From: Neocallimastix lanati (nom. inval.) | Lineage: Eukaryota > Neocallimastigomycota > Neocallimastigomycetes > Neocallimastigales > Neocallimastigaceae | DNA length: 62,000 nt | Direction: 5' to 3' | Assembly (NCBI GenBank): GCA_016946835.1 | Contig: JACVTC010000135.1 | Span: 167,501 to 229,500, forward strand | In this document: positions 1 through 10,539 of the stretch, in pieces | How the letters are laid out: the number at the start of each line of letters is the position of its first letter | Numbering within the stretch: position 1 is the stretch's first letter | Notes under the pieces: generated by a model | Database searches by the model: none | What the model was told of the DNA's origin: nothing | What the model saw: only the letters and a program-made list of their open reading frames with translations | Made by a program: the position numbers and the translations under genes

Positions 1-300
1 AATAAGTAATATATAATAAACATAATTATTTAATAATAATAATTATATTATTAATAATAAATTATAAATAATAAATAATAATTAATATATAATAAATAAT
101 AAATAATAAATAATATATAATAAATAATAAATAATAAATAATATATAATAAATAATAAATAATAAATAATAATAAATAATAAATAATAAATAAATAATAA
201 ATAATAAATAATAAATAATAAACATAATAATAATAATAAACATAATAATAATAATAATAATAATAAATAATAAATAATAAACCTTGATAACTGTCCTAAA
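1..300. repeat. AT-only microsatellite, (TAA)n / (TAAATAA)n
   Basis: The stretch is made almost only of TAA, TAAA and ATAATAA units. Its first 80 bases recur almost unchanged at about 6876-6960, so it shares an origin with the array downstream of the MULE. Long I/Y/L open frames on either strand are repeat translations, not genes. Confidence 0.95.
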
Positions 301-304
301 ATTA

Positions 305-372
305 TGTATATAATAATTATTGATGCACGTGATATACATGAATCTAATGTGGCACAAATGATGAATTGTTAA
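305..372 (+). repeat. Dispersed repeat, copy a (GATGCACGTGATATACATG core)
   Basis: About 66 bases here match 6662-6727 with very few changes. The copy at 6662 begins at the right edge of the MULE. Here the same sequence is preceded by GTATATAATAATT, which is also what precedes the left edge of the MULE, so this copy resembles an unoccupied insertion site. The left-flank match is short and AT-rich and could be chance. Confidence 0.7.
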
Positions 373-395
373 ATACGTAAAATAAAATAAAATTT

Positions 396-572
396 ATGTA
401 TTTTATTTTATTTTATTTTATTTTATTTTATTTTATTTTATTTTATTTTATTTTATTTTATTTTATTTTATTTTATTTTATTTTATTTTATTTTATTTTA
501 TTTTATTTTATTTTATTTTATTTTATTTTATTTTATTTTATTTTATTTTATTTTATTTTATTTTATTTTAAT
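396..572 (+). repeat. Pentanucleotide microsatellite (TTTTA)n
   Basis: A near-perfect run of TTTTA units, over thirty in a row. It ends exactly where a MULE transposase fragment resumes in mid-gene. The open frame across it (repeating F-Y-F-I-L) is an artefact. Confidence 0.97.
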
Positions 573-1016
573 TTAGTTATCAAATATTTATTACAAGAAC
601 TTACGCTAAAGAATTAGATAGTTTTTACACTACTTCTTTTGCAATATTACAAAATAAAGAACAAAAAATATATAAAATATTTAAAAAATTAAAAAAAAAA
701 TGCTAATACATGTAACAATAATATTATAATTGCAGAATCAATAGTTATTTAAATAATTTATTTCTAACAATACCATCTTATTATAAATCAATAGATAAAT
801 TGAATGAACTTGAACATTTACCATATTATGATTATCAAAGAAAAATAAGAGGAATTTAGAAAATAAAAAAAAGAGCAATAAATAAAGCTAATGAAATCAG
901 TGTCTTAATTGAACGCTTCAAAAATATTGAAACCAAGTTAATTAATACTAAATGTGATAGAAATAATACTATTAATTTGTGGTTTGATTGTTTAACTGAT
1001 TTAAATAATATAATAT
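573..1016 (+). pseudogene. Degenerate MULE transposase fragment
   Basis: Translated in pieces, this matches the better preserved transposase at 3810-4775: SYQVF-T-YA-ELDSFYTTSF-ILQNKEQ, then, after a large internal deletion, the C-terminal part (PYYDYQRKIRGI, ANEI-VLIERFKNIE, NLWFDCLTDLN). The gene is truncated at its 5' side by the pentanucleotide array and carries stops and frameshifts. It is a dead paralogue of the transposon downstream, recognised only by within-window similarity. Confidence 0.75.
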
Positions 1017-1338
1017 AAATATTATTTTATAATAAATAATTAAAAAATGAGGAATAACCAAACGAAATAATCAGAATTCTGTCTACTATTTATATTTTTA
1101 ATAACATTTATATTTTTATATAATTTTTTTATTAATAGCATTTAAATAAAAGAATTAAAATCATAAAATCTAACCATTATATGATTTATTTAATTATTTA
1201 CTTAATAATTAATTTAAAATTTGAAATAACAAAATAATACTATAAAATAATTTATGTAGCATAAAATTTCTATAGCCACAAATTTATATATATCACGTGA
1301 AAAATTGGCGTAATGCAACTTCCCCGTATATAATAATT

Positions 1339-1358
1339 GGGGAGAGCGCGTTTCGGAA
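1339..1358 (+). repeat. Left terminal inverted repeat of the MULE
   Basis: GGGGAGAGCGCGTTTCGGAA begins directly after ATAATAATT. It matches, inverted, the sequence ending at 6661. Inside it continues with GCACGTG and a GCCACAT motif. Confidence 0.55.
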
Positions 1359-1475
1359 CCGCACGTGAATAGCTCTAAGCCACATGCTTTTTAAGATGGC
1401 GTATTATATATAAATTATTTTATATAAATAAATAATTAAATAATAATTAAATAAATATTTTATTATATAATAATT

Positions 1476-1703
1476 TTTTAGAAGGTAAAAATGGGTTTTA
1501 TGATAAATGTTTATTATGTATTAATAACTAACCTCAGATTTACAATTAAAGTAAAACCAGTTCTATTTATACAAGAACTGTGGCTAAATTTAGATACATG
1601 TTAATTTATTTAATTAATGTATTACATAATATGATTCGTATATTCATATTAATTTAATCTAATTTAACATTTATTTTTATATCATAAATTTCTACTTTTA
1701 ACA
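1476..1703 (-). repeat. 3' LTR of the TRIM element
   Basis: 228 bases, identical by eye to 2176-2403. On the plus strand it runs from TTTTAGAAGG to TTTTAACA, so in element orientation it begins TGTTAAAA. Confidence 0.9.
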
Positions 1704-1713
1704 TTCCCCCTCA
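1704..1713 (-). promoter_or_regulatory. Polypurine tract of the TRIM
   Basis: On the minus strand GAGGGGGAA lies directly before the 3' LTR, the expected position of the plus-strand primer. Similar tracts precede the 3' LTRs at 19573 (AGGAGGAA) and 26536 (GGCGGAA). Confidence 0.8.
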
Positions 1714-2142
1714 AACTTGATTTTCTGTTTATACAAAAATCTAGTTTGCTTCAAAGAAGTTTAAATTTATTTAGTTTTATATTATAAGTGCCGACTACGA
1801 TGAATTTTTCATACAAGTTTATTTTTTGTCCCTTCATTGATAATTTATATTTGCTTTTTGGTTTAGCAATAACCATAATTTATATGTTTTGTGGATTAAC
1901 ATTAACCATATTATTTTAGAGGTGACATTCTTGTTCGGTCTTACTAATTTCACATTTATTTTATGTGGGGGTAATGTCCTTTCCTTTTTGTAATCATTGA
2001 GCTAGTTATGAAGGCTAGTAGTTCTTCTAAAATTCCGGCTATTATAGCTGTTGTAATATAGATTTCACTTCTTTATATTTTTTGATTAAGAGTCTTTTGT
2101 AATTACCATTTTGAAATCTTCTATTACTTGTCAGCTTCTTTC

Positions 2143-2175
2143 GCTCAGTTGATTAGAGTCTTGAGACTCTTAATC
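2143..2175 (-). promoter_or_regulatory. Primer binding site matching a tRNA-Lys(CUU) 5' half
   Basis: On the minus strand the internal region opens with GATTAAGAGTCTCA and continues to ...AACTGAGC. The plus strand reads like the 5' half of tRNA-Lys: GCTCAGTTGATTAGAG (D-arm), then TGAGACTCTTAATC (anticodon arm with CTT). The match ends inside the anticodon loop/stem, as expected for a primer made by cleavage there. It spans about 33 bases with one extra base against a typical tRNA-Lys. Confidence 0.85.
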
Positions 2176-2403
2176 TTTTAGAAGGTAAAAATGGGTTTTA
2201 TGATAAATGTTTATTATGTATTAATAACTAACCTCAGATTTACAATTAAAGTAAAACCAGTTCTATTTATACAAGAACTGTGGCTAAATTTAGATACATG
2301 TTAATTTATTTAATTAATGTATTACATAATATGATTCGTATATTCATATTAATTTAATCTAATTTAACATTTATTTTTATATCATAAATTTCTACTTTTA
2401 ACA
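2176..2403 (-). repeat. 5' LTR of the TRIM element
   Basis: 228-bp copy identical by eye to 1476-1703. The primer site abuts it at 2175, and the target duplication TAATT follows at 2404-2408. Confidence 0.9.
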
Positions 2404-2408
2404 TAATT

Positions 2409-3300
2409 TCATAATTTAATATATAAATATTTGATAATAAAAAATAAAAAAAATAAAAAAACAAAAAAAAAAAAAAAAATAAAAAAATAAAAAAAATAAA
2501 AAAATAAAAAAATAAAAAAATAAAAAAATAAAAAAATAAAAAAATAAAAAAATAAAAAAGATTAAAAAAATAAAATACAAAAAAAAATAAAATAAAATAT
2601 TTTCATATTTATTTATATTTATAACTGTAGTTTTTTATTATATAAATAAATAAATAAATAATAAATAAATAAATATTTTATTTTATAATAAAAAAATAAA
2701 ATAAAAAAAAGATAAATATTTTTTTTGTAATTTTCTTGAAATAAAATAAAATATTTTCATATTTATTTATAACTGTAATTTTTTAAAAAAAAATAAAAAT
2801 AAATAAATAATAATTAAATAAATATTTTATATATATAAAATAAAATATTTATATAATATATATATATATTTGATAATAAAAAGTAAAAAAATAAAAAAAA
2901 TAAAAATAAAAAAAAATAAAAAAAAATAAAAATAAAAAAATAAAATAAAAAATAAAAAAATAAAATAAAAAATAAAAAAATAAAAAAATAAAATAAAAAA
3001 TAAAAAATAAAATAAAATAAAAAATAAAATAAAATAAAAAATAAAATAAAATAAAATATTTTCATATTTATTTATATTTATAACTGTAATTTTTTATTAC
3101 ATAAATAAATAATAATTAAATAAATATTTTATTTTATAATGAAAAAATAAAATAAAAAAAGAAAAGATAAATATTTTTTTAGTAATTTTCTTGAAATAAA
3201 TTAAAATATTTTCATATTTATTTATATTTATAACTGTAATTTTTAAAAAAAATTGAAAATACATATTAAATAAAAAATAAAAAATAAATATTTTCATATT
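2409..3300. repeat. A-rich low-complexity DNA with a tandem motif of about 150-190 bases
   Basis: (TAAAAAA)n and (TAAAA)n tracts alternate with recurring blocks containing ATTTTCATATTTATTTATA and AACTGTAATTTTTTA, near 2600, 2754, 3058, 3211 and 3292. The blocks look like a degenerate tandem repeat. No credible gene; the F-rich minus-strand frames are repeat translations. Confidence 0.8.
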
Positions 3301-3326
3301 TATTAATATTTATATTGAAAATTTTG

Positions 3327-4775
3327 ATGGAGGGAAATCTAAAAATTGATATAAGTGAAACAAATCGAGGAAAAGAGCAAATAATTATAGATCGAAAATT
3401 TAAATATAATTTTTCAAAATTAAAAAAAGATAATACAAAAATATATAGATGTACTGAATATAAAACATTAAATAAATGTAAGTCTTTTATTATTTTAAAT
3501 GATAATAAAGAGGCTTTAAATTATGATTCTTCACATAATCATCCTGGTAATGAAATTAATGCATCCAAATCATTAATAAAACATAAAATTAAAGATGAAA
3601 TAAAAAAAAGTTTGATTCCTTCTGATATAAAATCGAAATGTATATTTGATAAAATTTCTCAAGAAATAGGATATATATGCCCTGAATATAAAACAATTAA
3701 AACCCAAATAACAAGATATAAAAACAAACAATTATTTCCTTATGTAAAAACATTTGATGAAGTTCCTAATGTATCTTAATATTATAAAACAATAAGAGGT
3801 GAATACTTTATGATATTCAAAAATTCTAATATAATAATTTTTCAATCACCATTCCAAGCAAAATTATTTATGGAGAATAAACATATATTTGCTGATGGTA
3901 CATTTTTAATAGCTCCAACTAATAGTTATCAAGTATTCATTACCAGAACTTATGTTACAGAATTAAATTGTTTTTACACTACTTCCATGTCAATATTAAA
4001 AAACAAAGAACAAATAACTTACGAAATATTATTTAATGAAATAAAAAAAAATATAATTAAATATAATGCAAATATTAATTTCTCAGAAAAAATTTTTCAT
4101 TGTGATTTTGAAAAAGGAATATCTAATGCAGTGGAAAATATTTTTCCCAATATAAATATTAAATATTGTTTTTGACATTATAAAAGATTATTAATGACGA
4201 AAAAAAATAAATTATGTTACAAGGAAGTGGAAGATCATAATATTTTAAATACTTATTATGAAGCCATTTCTAATTTATGTTTTATTAATATTGAATACAT
4301 ACCTGATATTTTTAATAAAATTAAAAATACATGCGAGAGATATGAATCTACCTGTTCCCAATTTTTGAATTTTTTAGATTATTTTGAGAAAACATTTCTA
4401 AATATCTATAATATAAAATATTGGAATTATTACAACAATATAGACCACATAACAAATAATGCTTCAGAATCTTATAACAGTTATTTAAAAAATTTATTTG
4501 TAAAAAAACCTTCATTTTATAAATTAATATATACAATACAATTTGAAGAATCTATATCTTACTATGATTACCAAATGAGAATTAAAGGAATTTGGAGAAA
4601 AAAGAGCAGAATATCAGAAAGGGTTGATGAAATTAATATTTTAGTGGAATATTATAAAAATATGGAAGCCGAATTAAAAAATATTGGATGTAGTAAAAAT
4701 GATATCATTGAAAATTGGTTTAATTGTTTAATTAGATTGAATAATGAAATCGTTAATTTTAATAAATCCAAATAA
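3327..4775 (+). pseudogene. FLYWCH-MULE transposase, two in-frame stops
   Basis: One reading frame runs from ATG at 3327 to 4775, broken only by TAA at 3777-3779 and TGA at 4173-4175; the sequence between the pieces stays in frame and protein-like. The N-terminal third has a FLYWCH-type finger (YRC, KCKS, then HNH), a DNA-binding module common in MULEs. The MULE/DDE domain follows: FADGTF (Asp codon 3894-3896), HCDFEKGISNA (Asp 4104-4106) and NNASESYNSY (Glu 4467-4469), the expected catalytic triad. It would cut and rejoin the TIR ends of its own transposon. With only two point nonsense changes in about 480 codons, death looks recent or readthrough is possible. Confidence 0.85.
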
Positions 4776-5275
4776 AAGTAATTATTAAAATCCTTTCAAA
4801 ATCATAATTACAATTAATTGATAATTAGATTTTTTTATTTAATAAGATATTGAAATTTATTTAATATTTATTGATAGGGTTAGCTTAAAAAATTTTTAAA
4901 AAAAATTTTTTTATAAATTTATTTTAAATATTTTTTACTATTTATTAATATTATTAAATAAAATATATTAAAAGATATCTTTATTATTAGTATTATAAAA
5001 TATTAAAAATATGAATGTATTGCATTTCGCCTTATTTTTATTTTATATAGTAGTGAATAAATAAATAAATAAATAAAAAACTTTTATAAAATAAACCAAT
5101 TATTAAATTATTATATTTTTTAAAAATATATATTGTATTTTTCATATTTTTAATAAATATTTCAAATATACATTTTAAATATTTATAATGATATTTATGT
5201 ATTATGATAAAAATATAATACTTATAAAAGGAAATAATTAATATTTTAAATTATTTCTATTAGGCACTCTTAAAA
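4776..5275. other. AT-rich, no gene seen
   Basis: Only A/T-rich unique-looking DNA. No open frame or similarity to other parts of the window recognised. Confidence 0.6.
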
Positions 5276-5305
5276 AACTTTACTATTTTTACAAATAGTA
5301 AAGTT
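5276..5305. other. Perfect 13-bp hairpin, 4-base loop
   Basis: AACTTTACTATTT, loop TTAC, AAATAGTAAAGTT. Pairing extends outward over the flanking A-run and T-run with one mismatch, giving roughly 19 pairs. It lies about 500 bases after the MULE transposase. It could be an RNA 3'-end structure or a small inverted-repeat insertion; nothing decides between these. Confidence 0.7.
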
Positions 5306-5639
5306 CTTTTTGTTAGTTTATTATATTTGTATAAGTATAATATAAATATCTAAAATAACTTATTATTTAATAGTAATTTATGTTTAAAAATGCTATTATT
5401 AATATTATTATTACTTTAAAAAAATTTTAATTTAATATTTATAATTAAATTTTCAAATAATCTATTAAGTTAAACATAATGTTCCTAAGTAAAAAAGATT
5501 TTTGTAAAATATAAATTTTAATTAAAATATTTGATAAAAAATATTAAAAAGGAAATAATAATTTTAAAATGAATTTTTAAAAATAAAATAAAAAAAATAT
5601 AGAATATAATAATATAGAAGTACAAATATATAAAATAAA

Positions 5640-5990
5640 ATAAAATAAATAGTAGAATATGTATAGAAAGTACAGATTGAATAAAATAAAATAAAATAAA
5701 CAGTAGAATTTGTATATAAAGTACAGATTGAATAAAATTAAATAAAATAAAAAGTAGAATATTAAATAAGAAAGTACAGATTGAATAATATAAAATAAAA
5801 TAAAATAAAATAAAATAAAATAAAATAAAATAAAATAAAATAAAATAAAATAAAATAATAAGTAGAATATTAAATAAGAAAATACAGATTGAATAAAATA
5901 AAATAAAATAAAATAAAATAAAATAAAATAAAATAAAATAAAATAAAATAAAATAAAATAAAATAAAATAAAATAAAATAAATATGAAAT
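5640..5990. repeat. Minisatellite with pentanucleotide (TAAAA)n arms
   Basis: At least four copies of a unit with AGTAGAAT...AAAGTACAGATTGAATAAAA (near 5650, 5703, 5752, 5861), separated by (TAAAA)n runs of very different length. The pentamer is the reverse complement of the array at 396-572. The open frame over it is a repeat translation. Confidence 0.85.
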
Positions 5991-6635
5991 ATAATAAAAT
6001 AAAAAAATTATTTGAATTATAATAAAAATACAAATATTAATAAAAATAATATAAAATAAAATAAATAAATATTTGAATTATAATAAATTGCAAGTATCAG
6101 TTGAAATAAAATAAAATAATATAAAATAAATAAATATGCAGTGAAATAATAATATATAATATGATAAAAAAAAATAAATAAGATATTGATATGAAATTAA
6201 TATAAAAACTGAATTTAGCAACAAATAAATTATATAATAAAGTAAATGATATAGCATATATATATGTTAACATGAATTTTATTATAATTTTTACAGTATT
6301 TTAAATTAATGTAAATTATTATAAATTATTATATTTCCATATAATAAACAAACTTTATAGTTAAAAAATAGTATAAAAAAAATATTATTATATTATTATT
6401 AAATAAATAAATGAATAAATTAATAAATAAATAAAAATTTTCAAAATATGGCGAATGTAAATCATCTTTTTTTTTGAAATATATCACATTTTAAATATTT
6501 TTAATAATTATTTTTTCAAAGAAATTATATGTGCCATTTTATTTTAATGTTTTAAATATTATATTCATAAATAAAAATTTATAAAAAATAAAATAAGCCA
6601 CATTCCGAAATGAAAAATTATGTAAAAATTTTTAA

Positions 6636-6661
6636 AGCCACATTCCGAAACGCACACCCTC
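6636..6661 (-). repeat. Right terminal inverted repeat of the MULE
   Basis: Read on the minus strand this is GAGGGTGTGCGTTTCGGAA followed by TGTGGC. A second CATTCCGAAA copy sits 40 bases inside (about 6601). ATAATAATT follows at 6662-6670. Confidence 0.55.
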
Positions 6662-6735
6662 ATAATAATTATTGATGCACGTGATATACATGAATCTAAT
6701 GTGGCACAAATGATGAATTGTTAAATACATAAAAT
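6662..6735 (+). repeat. Dispersed repeat, copy b
   Basis: Matches 305-372. It starts exactly at the proposed MULE target duplication, so the MULE probably landed in a copy of this repeat. Confidence 0.7.
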
Positions 6736-6835
6736 GCTCACTGTAATATTTACATAAGAAAATTTAATTCCTAATAAATAAAAATAAATAAACAACATTA
6801 AAATTTATTAATCATAAATTTAAGTGTGTTAACAA

Positions 6836-8440
6836 CCTAATAATAATAATAATAATAATAAATAATAGATAATAATAAGTAATATATAATAAACATAATT
6901 ATTTAATAATAATAATTATATTATTAATAATAAATTATAAATAATAAATAATAAATAATAAATAATAAATAATAAATAATAAATAATAAATAATAATAAT
7001 AAATATAAATAATAATAATAAATAATAAATAATAATAATAATAATAAAAAATAATAAATAATTAAATAATAACTAATAATAAATAATTAAATAATAATAA
7101 TAATAATAAATAATAACAAATAATATATAATTAAATAATAATAATAAATAATAAATAATAAATAATTAAATAATAAATAATAAACAATAAATAATAAATA
7201 ATAAATAATAAGTAATAAATAATAAATAATAAATAATTAAATAATAAATAATAAAAAATAAATAATAAATAATAACAAATAATATATAATTAAATAATAA
7301 TAATAAATAATAAATAATAAATAATTAAATAATAAATAATAAACAATAAATAATAAATAATAAATAATAAGTAATAAATAATAAATAATAAATAATTAAA
7401 TAATAAATAATAAAAAATAAATAATAATAATAAAAAATAATAAATAATTAAATAATAACTAATAATAAATAATTAAATAATAATAATAATAATAAATAAT
7501 AACAAATAATATATAATTAAATAATAATAATAAATAATAAATAATATATAATTAAATAATAAATAATAAACAATAAATAATAAATAATAAATAATAAGTA
7601 ATAAATAATAAATAATAAATAATAAGTAATAAATAATAAATAATAAATAATTAAATAATAAATAATAAAAAATAAATAATAAATAATAACAAATAATATA
7701 TAATTAAATAATAATAATAAATAATAAATAATAAATAAATAATAAATAAATAATAATAATAAATAATAATAATAATAAATAATAATAATAATAATAATAA
7801 ATAATAGATAATAGAATAATAAATAATTTATAATAAATAATAAAAATTAAATTATAAATAATAATAATAAATAATAATAATAATAAATAATAATAATAAT
7901 AATAATAAATAACAGATAATAATAAGTAATATATAATAAACATAATAATTAATAATAATAAATAATAAATAATTAAATAATAAAATAATAAAATAATAAA
8001 TACTAATAATAAAGAATAATAAATAATAGATAATAGAATAATAAATAATTTATAATAAATAATAAAAATTAAATTATAAATAATAATAATAATAAATAAT
8101 AATAATAATAATAATAAATAACAGATAATAATAAGTAATATATAATAAACATAATAATTAATAATAATAAATAATAATAATAATAATAAATAATTGATAA
8201 TAATAAGTAATATATAATAAAAATAATAATTAATAATAAATAATAATAATAATAATAATAAATAATTGATAATAATAAGTAATATATAATAAGCATAATA
8301 ATTAATAATAAATAATAATAATAATAATAATAAATAATAGATAATAATAAGTAATATATAATAAACATAATAATTAATAATAAATAATAATAATTAATAA
8401 TAATGAATATTTAATAATAATAATAATTAAATAATTGAAT
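6836..8440. repeat. (TAA)n satellite-like array with higher-order units
   Basis: Almost entirely TAA/TAAA units. A longer block with AATAACAAATAATATATAATT recurs near 7110, 7270, 7498 and 7688. From about 8090 to 8390 a unit of roughly 73 bases with AGTAATATATAATAA recurs four or five times. No coding potential. Confidence 0.9.
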
Positions 8441-8880
8441 AATAAATAATAATTTATAATTTAATATTTTATGCATATTTTAATTTTTATATAAAAAATT
8501 ATTTAATGAAATATAAATCTATTTTTTTTTTTTTTTTTTTTAATAATTAAATTTTTTTATTTTATAAAAGATTATTTATTATTTATTAGTTAATAAAATT
8601 TATTATTTATAGTATATAAATGGCTAAAAAAGATTAAAATAACAATAAAATTACATGTTTTTATATCTAAATGTGGCTTGTTCTACATACAATTTAATTT
8701 GTACATACAATTTATTTAATATAATTAAATTTAATATTTTATATTTCTTAATCCAGAATATAATTTAACAGTATTAAAGTTAACACTTCCTTACAAATTA
8801 TATATAAATATATTTTTTTTATTTTATACAAAATTTATTTGTAAAATTAGTTATTTTGTTTTCCATTAAGGTTTTTTTTT
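8441..8880. other. AT-rich, possible decayed LTR, no gene
   Basis: No open frame. AAGTTAACACTTCCTTAC near 8775-8795 could be an LTR/purine-tract junction (minus strand AAGGAAG then TGTTAAC) for the gypsy element that follows, but I could not match it to a second LTR. Confidence 0.3.
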
Positions 8881-9021
8881 TTTTTTTTTTTTTATGCTAA
8901 TGGATCGGTGTAGGTGTCTATTGTTTCTGATTTTTTTTTTTCTTTTCCAAACAATTTCCTAAAGACGATTGTTAATTTTTAATAAAATTTCTTAATACAT
9001 TCTGTAGTACTTTAATATTCA

Positions 9022-9267
9022 TTATCGCAATAGTTTTTTTTTTTTTTTTTTTTTTTGGAGTACTTCCAAAGTGATCATCATAAAATGGTTCAAGTTCAGA
9101 AACATATATTGCAGGATGGATTTTGATATTTTGTTTTTTTTTTTTTTTGGTAAGTCCAATATATATGAAACCGAAGAAATTTTCTTGATGATTTTATATG
9201 GATCAAGTTTTCTTGGTTTTAATTTTTTATTTCCAATAAAAGCTATGATTGAATTATTGATCCACAC
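9022..9267 (-). pseudogene. Gypsy K integrase C-terminal part
   Basis: VWINNSIIAFIGNKKLKPRKL-PYKI-KKISSVSYILDLP is the post-integrase segment that in gypsy elements precedes HPVFHVS and, in chromoviruses, a chromodomain. Here it runs into lysine codons made by T-runs at about 9033-9056 and 9131-9148. Downstream, minus-strand residues such as TIDTYTDPLA suggest the old C-terminus. Too broken to act. Confidence 0.75.
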
Positions 9268-9666
9268 TTTATCACCAGGTTTAAAATTTGGACCTTCAAT
9301 ACGATGTTTATTTTCGAATTCTTCTTGTTTTTTTTTCTTGCTTGTTGTAAATTTTCATTAAGTGTTTTTAAATAATTCTGAAAGATCTTTTGCGAATTTA
9401 TCATCTCGAGGAACATCTGTAACTGCTTGGAATTGCTGATGAATATTTTGGATTAATTTTTGAAAAGCATTGTTGTAGCAAAATTCAGCAAGACATAGAT
9501 GATTATGTCAATTTGATCCTTTAAAGTTAGAGTAGCATTTAAGGAATTGTTCAACAACGGAGTTCACCCTCTCTGTTAAATTGTTGATTTGGTGGTGAAA
9601 GGGAGAGGAAAGTTTCATTGAAATTTTGAGAGTTTTAAAAATAGCAGTCCAGAATTTAGAGGTGAA

Positions 9667-9975
9667 TTAATAACCTCTAACTGAAAGTATTTCATTTGGT
9701 AGTTCATGAAGTCTGAATATATGAGTCATGAATGCATTAGCAGTATCTTCAGAAGAAGGAATGAAATGACCCATTTTAGTGAGTCTATCAAGTACGACAA
9801 GAATACAAGTAAATTCATTCGAAGAGGGAAGATCAATGATAAAATCCATGGAAAGCGAAGTCCAAGGCCGGTCAGGAATTTCGAGTGGTTTGTGTCTGGA
9901 ATCCATTGAGCGACAACAGATTTCACAAGATTTAATATATTCTTTAATATCTCTTTTAGCATAGATGATCACCAA
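9667..9975 (-). pseudogene. Gypsy K integrase core fragment
   Basis: CEICCRSMDSRHKPL carries the CxxC half of the HHCC finger. PWTSLSMDFIIDLPSSN and LVVLDRLTKMGHFIP match the start of the gypsy integrase core, with the first catalytic Asp in MDFIIDLP. The end ELPNEILSVRGY corresponds to the second-Asp motif (usually SDRG), here apparently SVRG with Asp lost. The rest of the core is not readable in this frame. Confidence 0.85.
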
Positions 9976-10221
9976 AAGTGGCGATTGATTATATAGAAAG
10001 TTTTCTTGAAACCAAAATGACCAGTAGACGGTGAATCATGACAGATATTCAATACGGAAGAACGACAGTTAGAGGGAACATAGATTATTCCACAAAAGAG
10101 TAGGAAGTTGTTGCTAAAAGAAAATTTATTAGATTTTGGAAAGTTTTGTTTAGAATTGAGTTTTTTTTGCAGATTTCTTTATAATATTTGTCATTCTTGT
10201 ATTCTTGGAGTATTTGATCAT

Positions 10222-10416
10222 TTAAAGAAGCAACGGAAGAAATAGCACAAAAGTTTTCAGGTCGAAGAACGTTAAAAGGAATGTCAGATGATAATTCTTC
10301 TTCACATGAAGCATAGTTAGGTCTTCGGGAAAGTGAATTTGGTTTACCATTAGCAGATCCTGCACACTAGGTGATTTCGAAATTAAATTCTGATAAGAAA
10401 AGAGCCCAACGAACAA
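10222..10416 (-). pseudogene. Gypsy K remnant between RNase H and integrase
   Basis: Fits the RNase H to integrase linker by position (fragments around SVQDLLMVNQIHFPEDL). No motif survives. Assigned only by order. Confidence 0.4.
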
Positions 10417-10539
10417 GGCTTTGTGACATTTTTTCAGGTTTCTTTTGGTATAAAAGATTACGATGGTCGGATAAAATGGTGAATGAGACTGAAATTTCTT
10501 TTAAAAGGTGTCTCCAATGTACTAAGGCTTCGACAATTG

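Larger units (their letters stand above)
1471..2408 (-). mobile_element. Miniature copia-type LTR element (TRIM), 928 bp, with TSD TAATT
   Basis: Two 228-bp LTRs (1476-1703 and 2176-2403), identical as far as I can read, enclose 472 bases. The 5-base target duplication TAATT is at 1471-1475 and 2404-2408. On the minus strand the order is LTR (TGTTAAAAG...), primer site GATTAAGAGTCTCA, internal region, purine tract GAGGGGGAA, LTR. No open frame of useful size is present. This is the architecture of a TRIM, a non-autonomous copia derivative needing proteins in trans. Identical LTRs imply recent insertion. Confidence 0.9.
1339..6661 (+). mobile_element. Mutator-like (MULE) DNA transposon with FLYWCH-MULE transposase
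   Basis: The proposed ends are GGGGAGAGCGCGTTTCGGAA on the left and, read inward on the other strand, GAGGGTGTGCGTTTCGGAA on the right. They share an 11-base GCGTTTCGGAA core that stands out in this AT-rich setting. The 9-base sequence ATAATAATT flanks both sides (1330-1338 and 6662-6670), the duplication size usual for MULEs. The transposase remnant at 3327-4775 lies between. A miniature copia element (1476-2403) has inserted near the left end. The TIR pair is strong; the duplication is AT-only and therefore weaker evidence. Confidence 0.6.

Noticed and set aside
396-617. Open frame of 73 residues repeating F-Y-F-I-L
   Set aside because: It is the translation of a perfect (TTTTA)n microsatellite. 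The same applies to frames at 82-357, 2814-3065, 5518-6033, 7704-8368, 15208-15414 and 18803-19126.
2131-2175. A tRNA-Lys gene fragment
   Set aside because: The plus strand looks like a tRNA-Lys 5' half, but it abuts an LTR in the primer-site position and recurs at three other LTR junctions, so it is a primer binding site, not a tRNA gene. No T-arm or acceptor stem follows.
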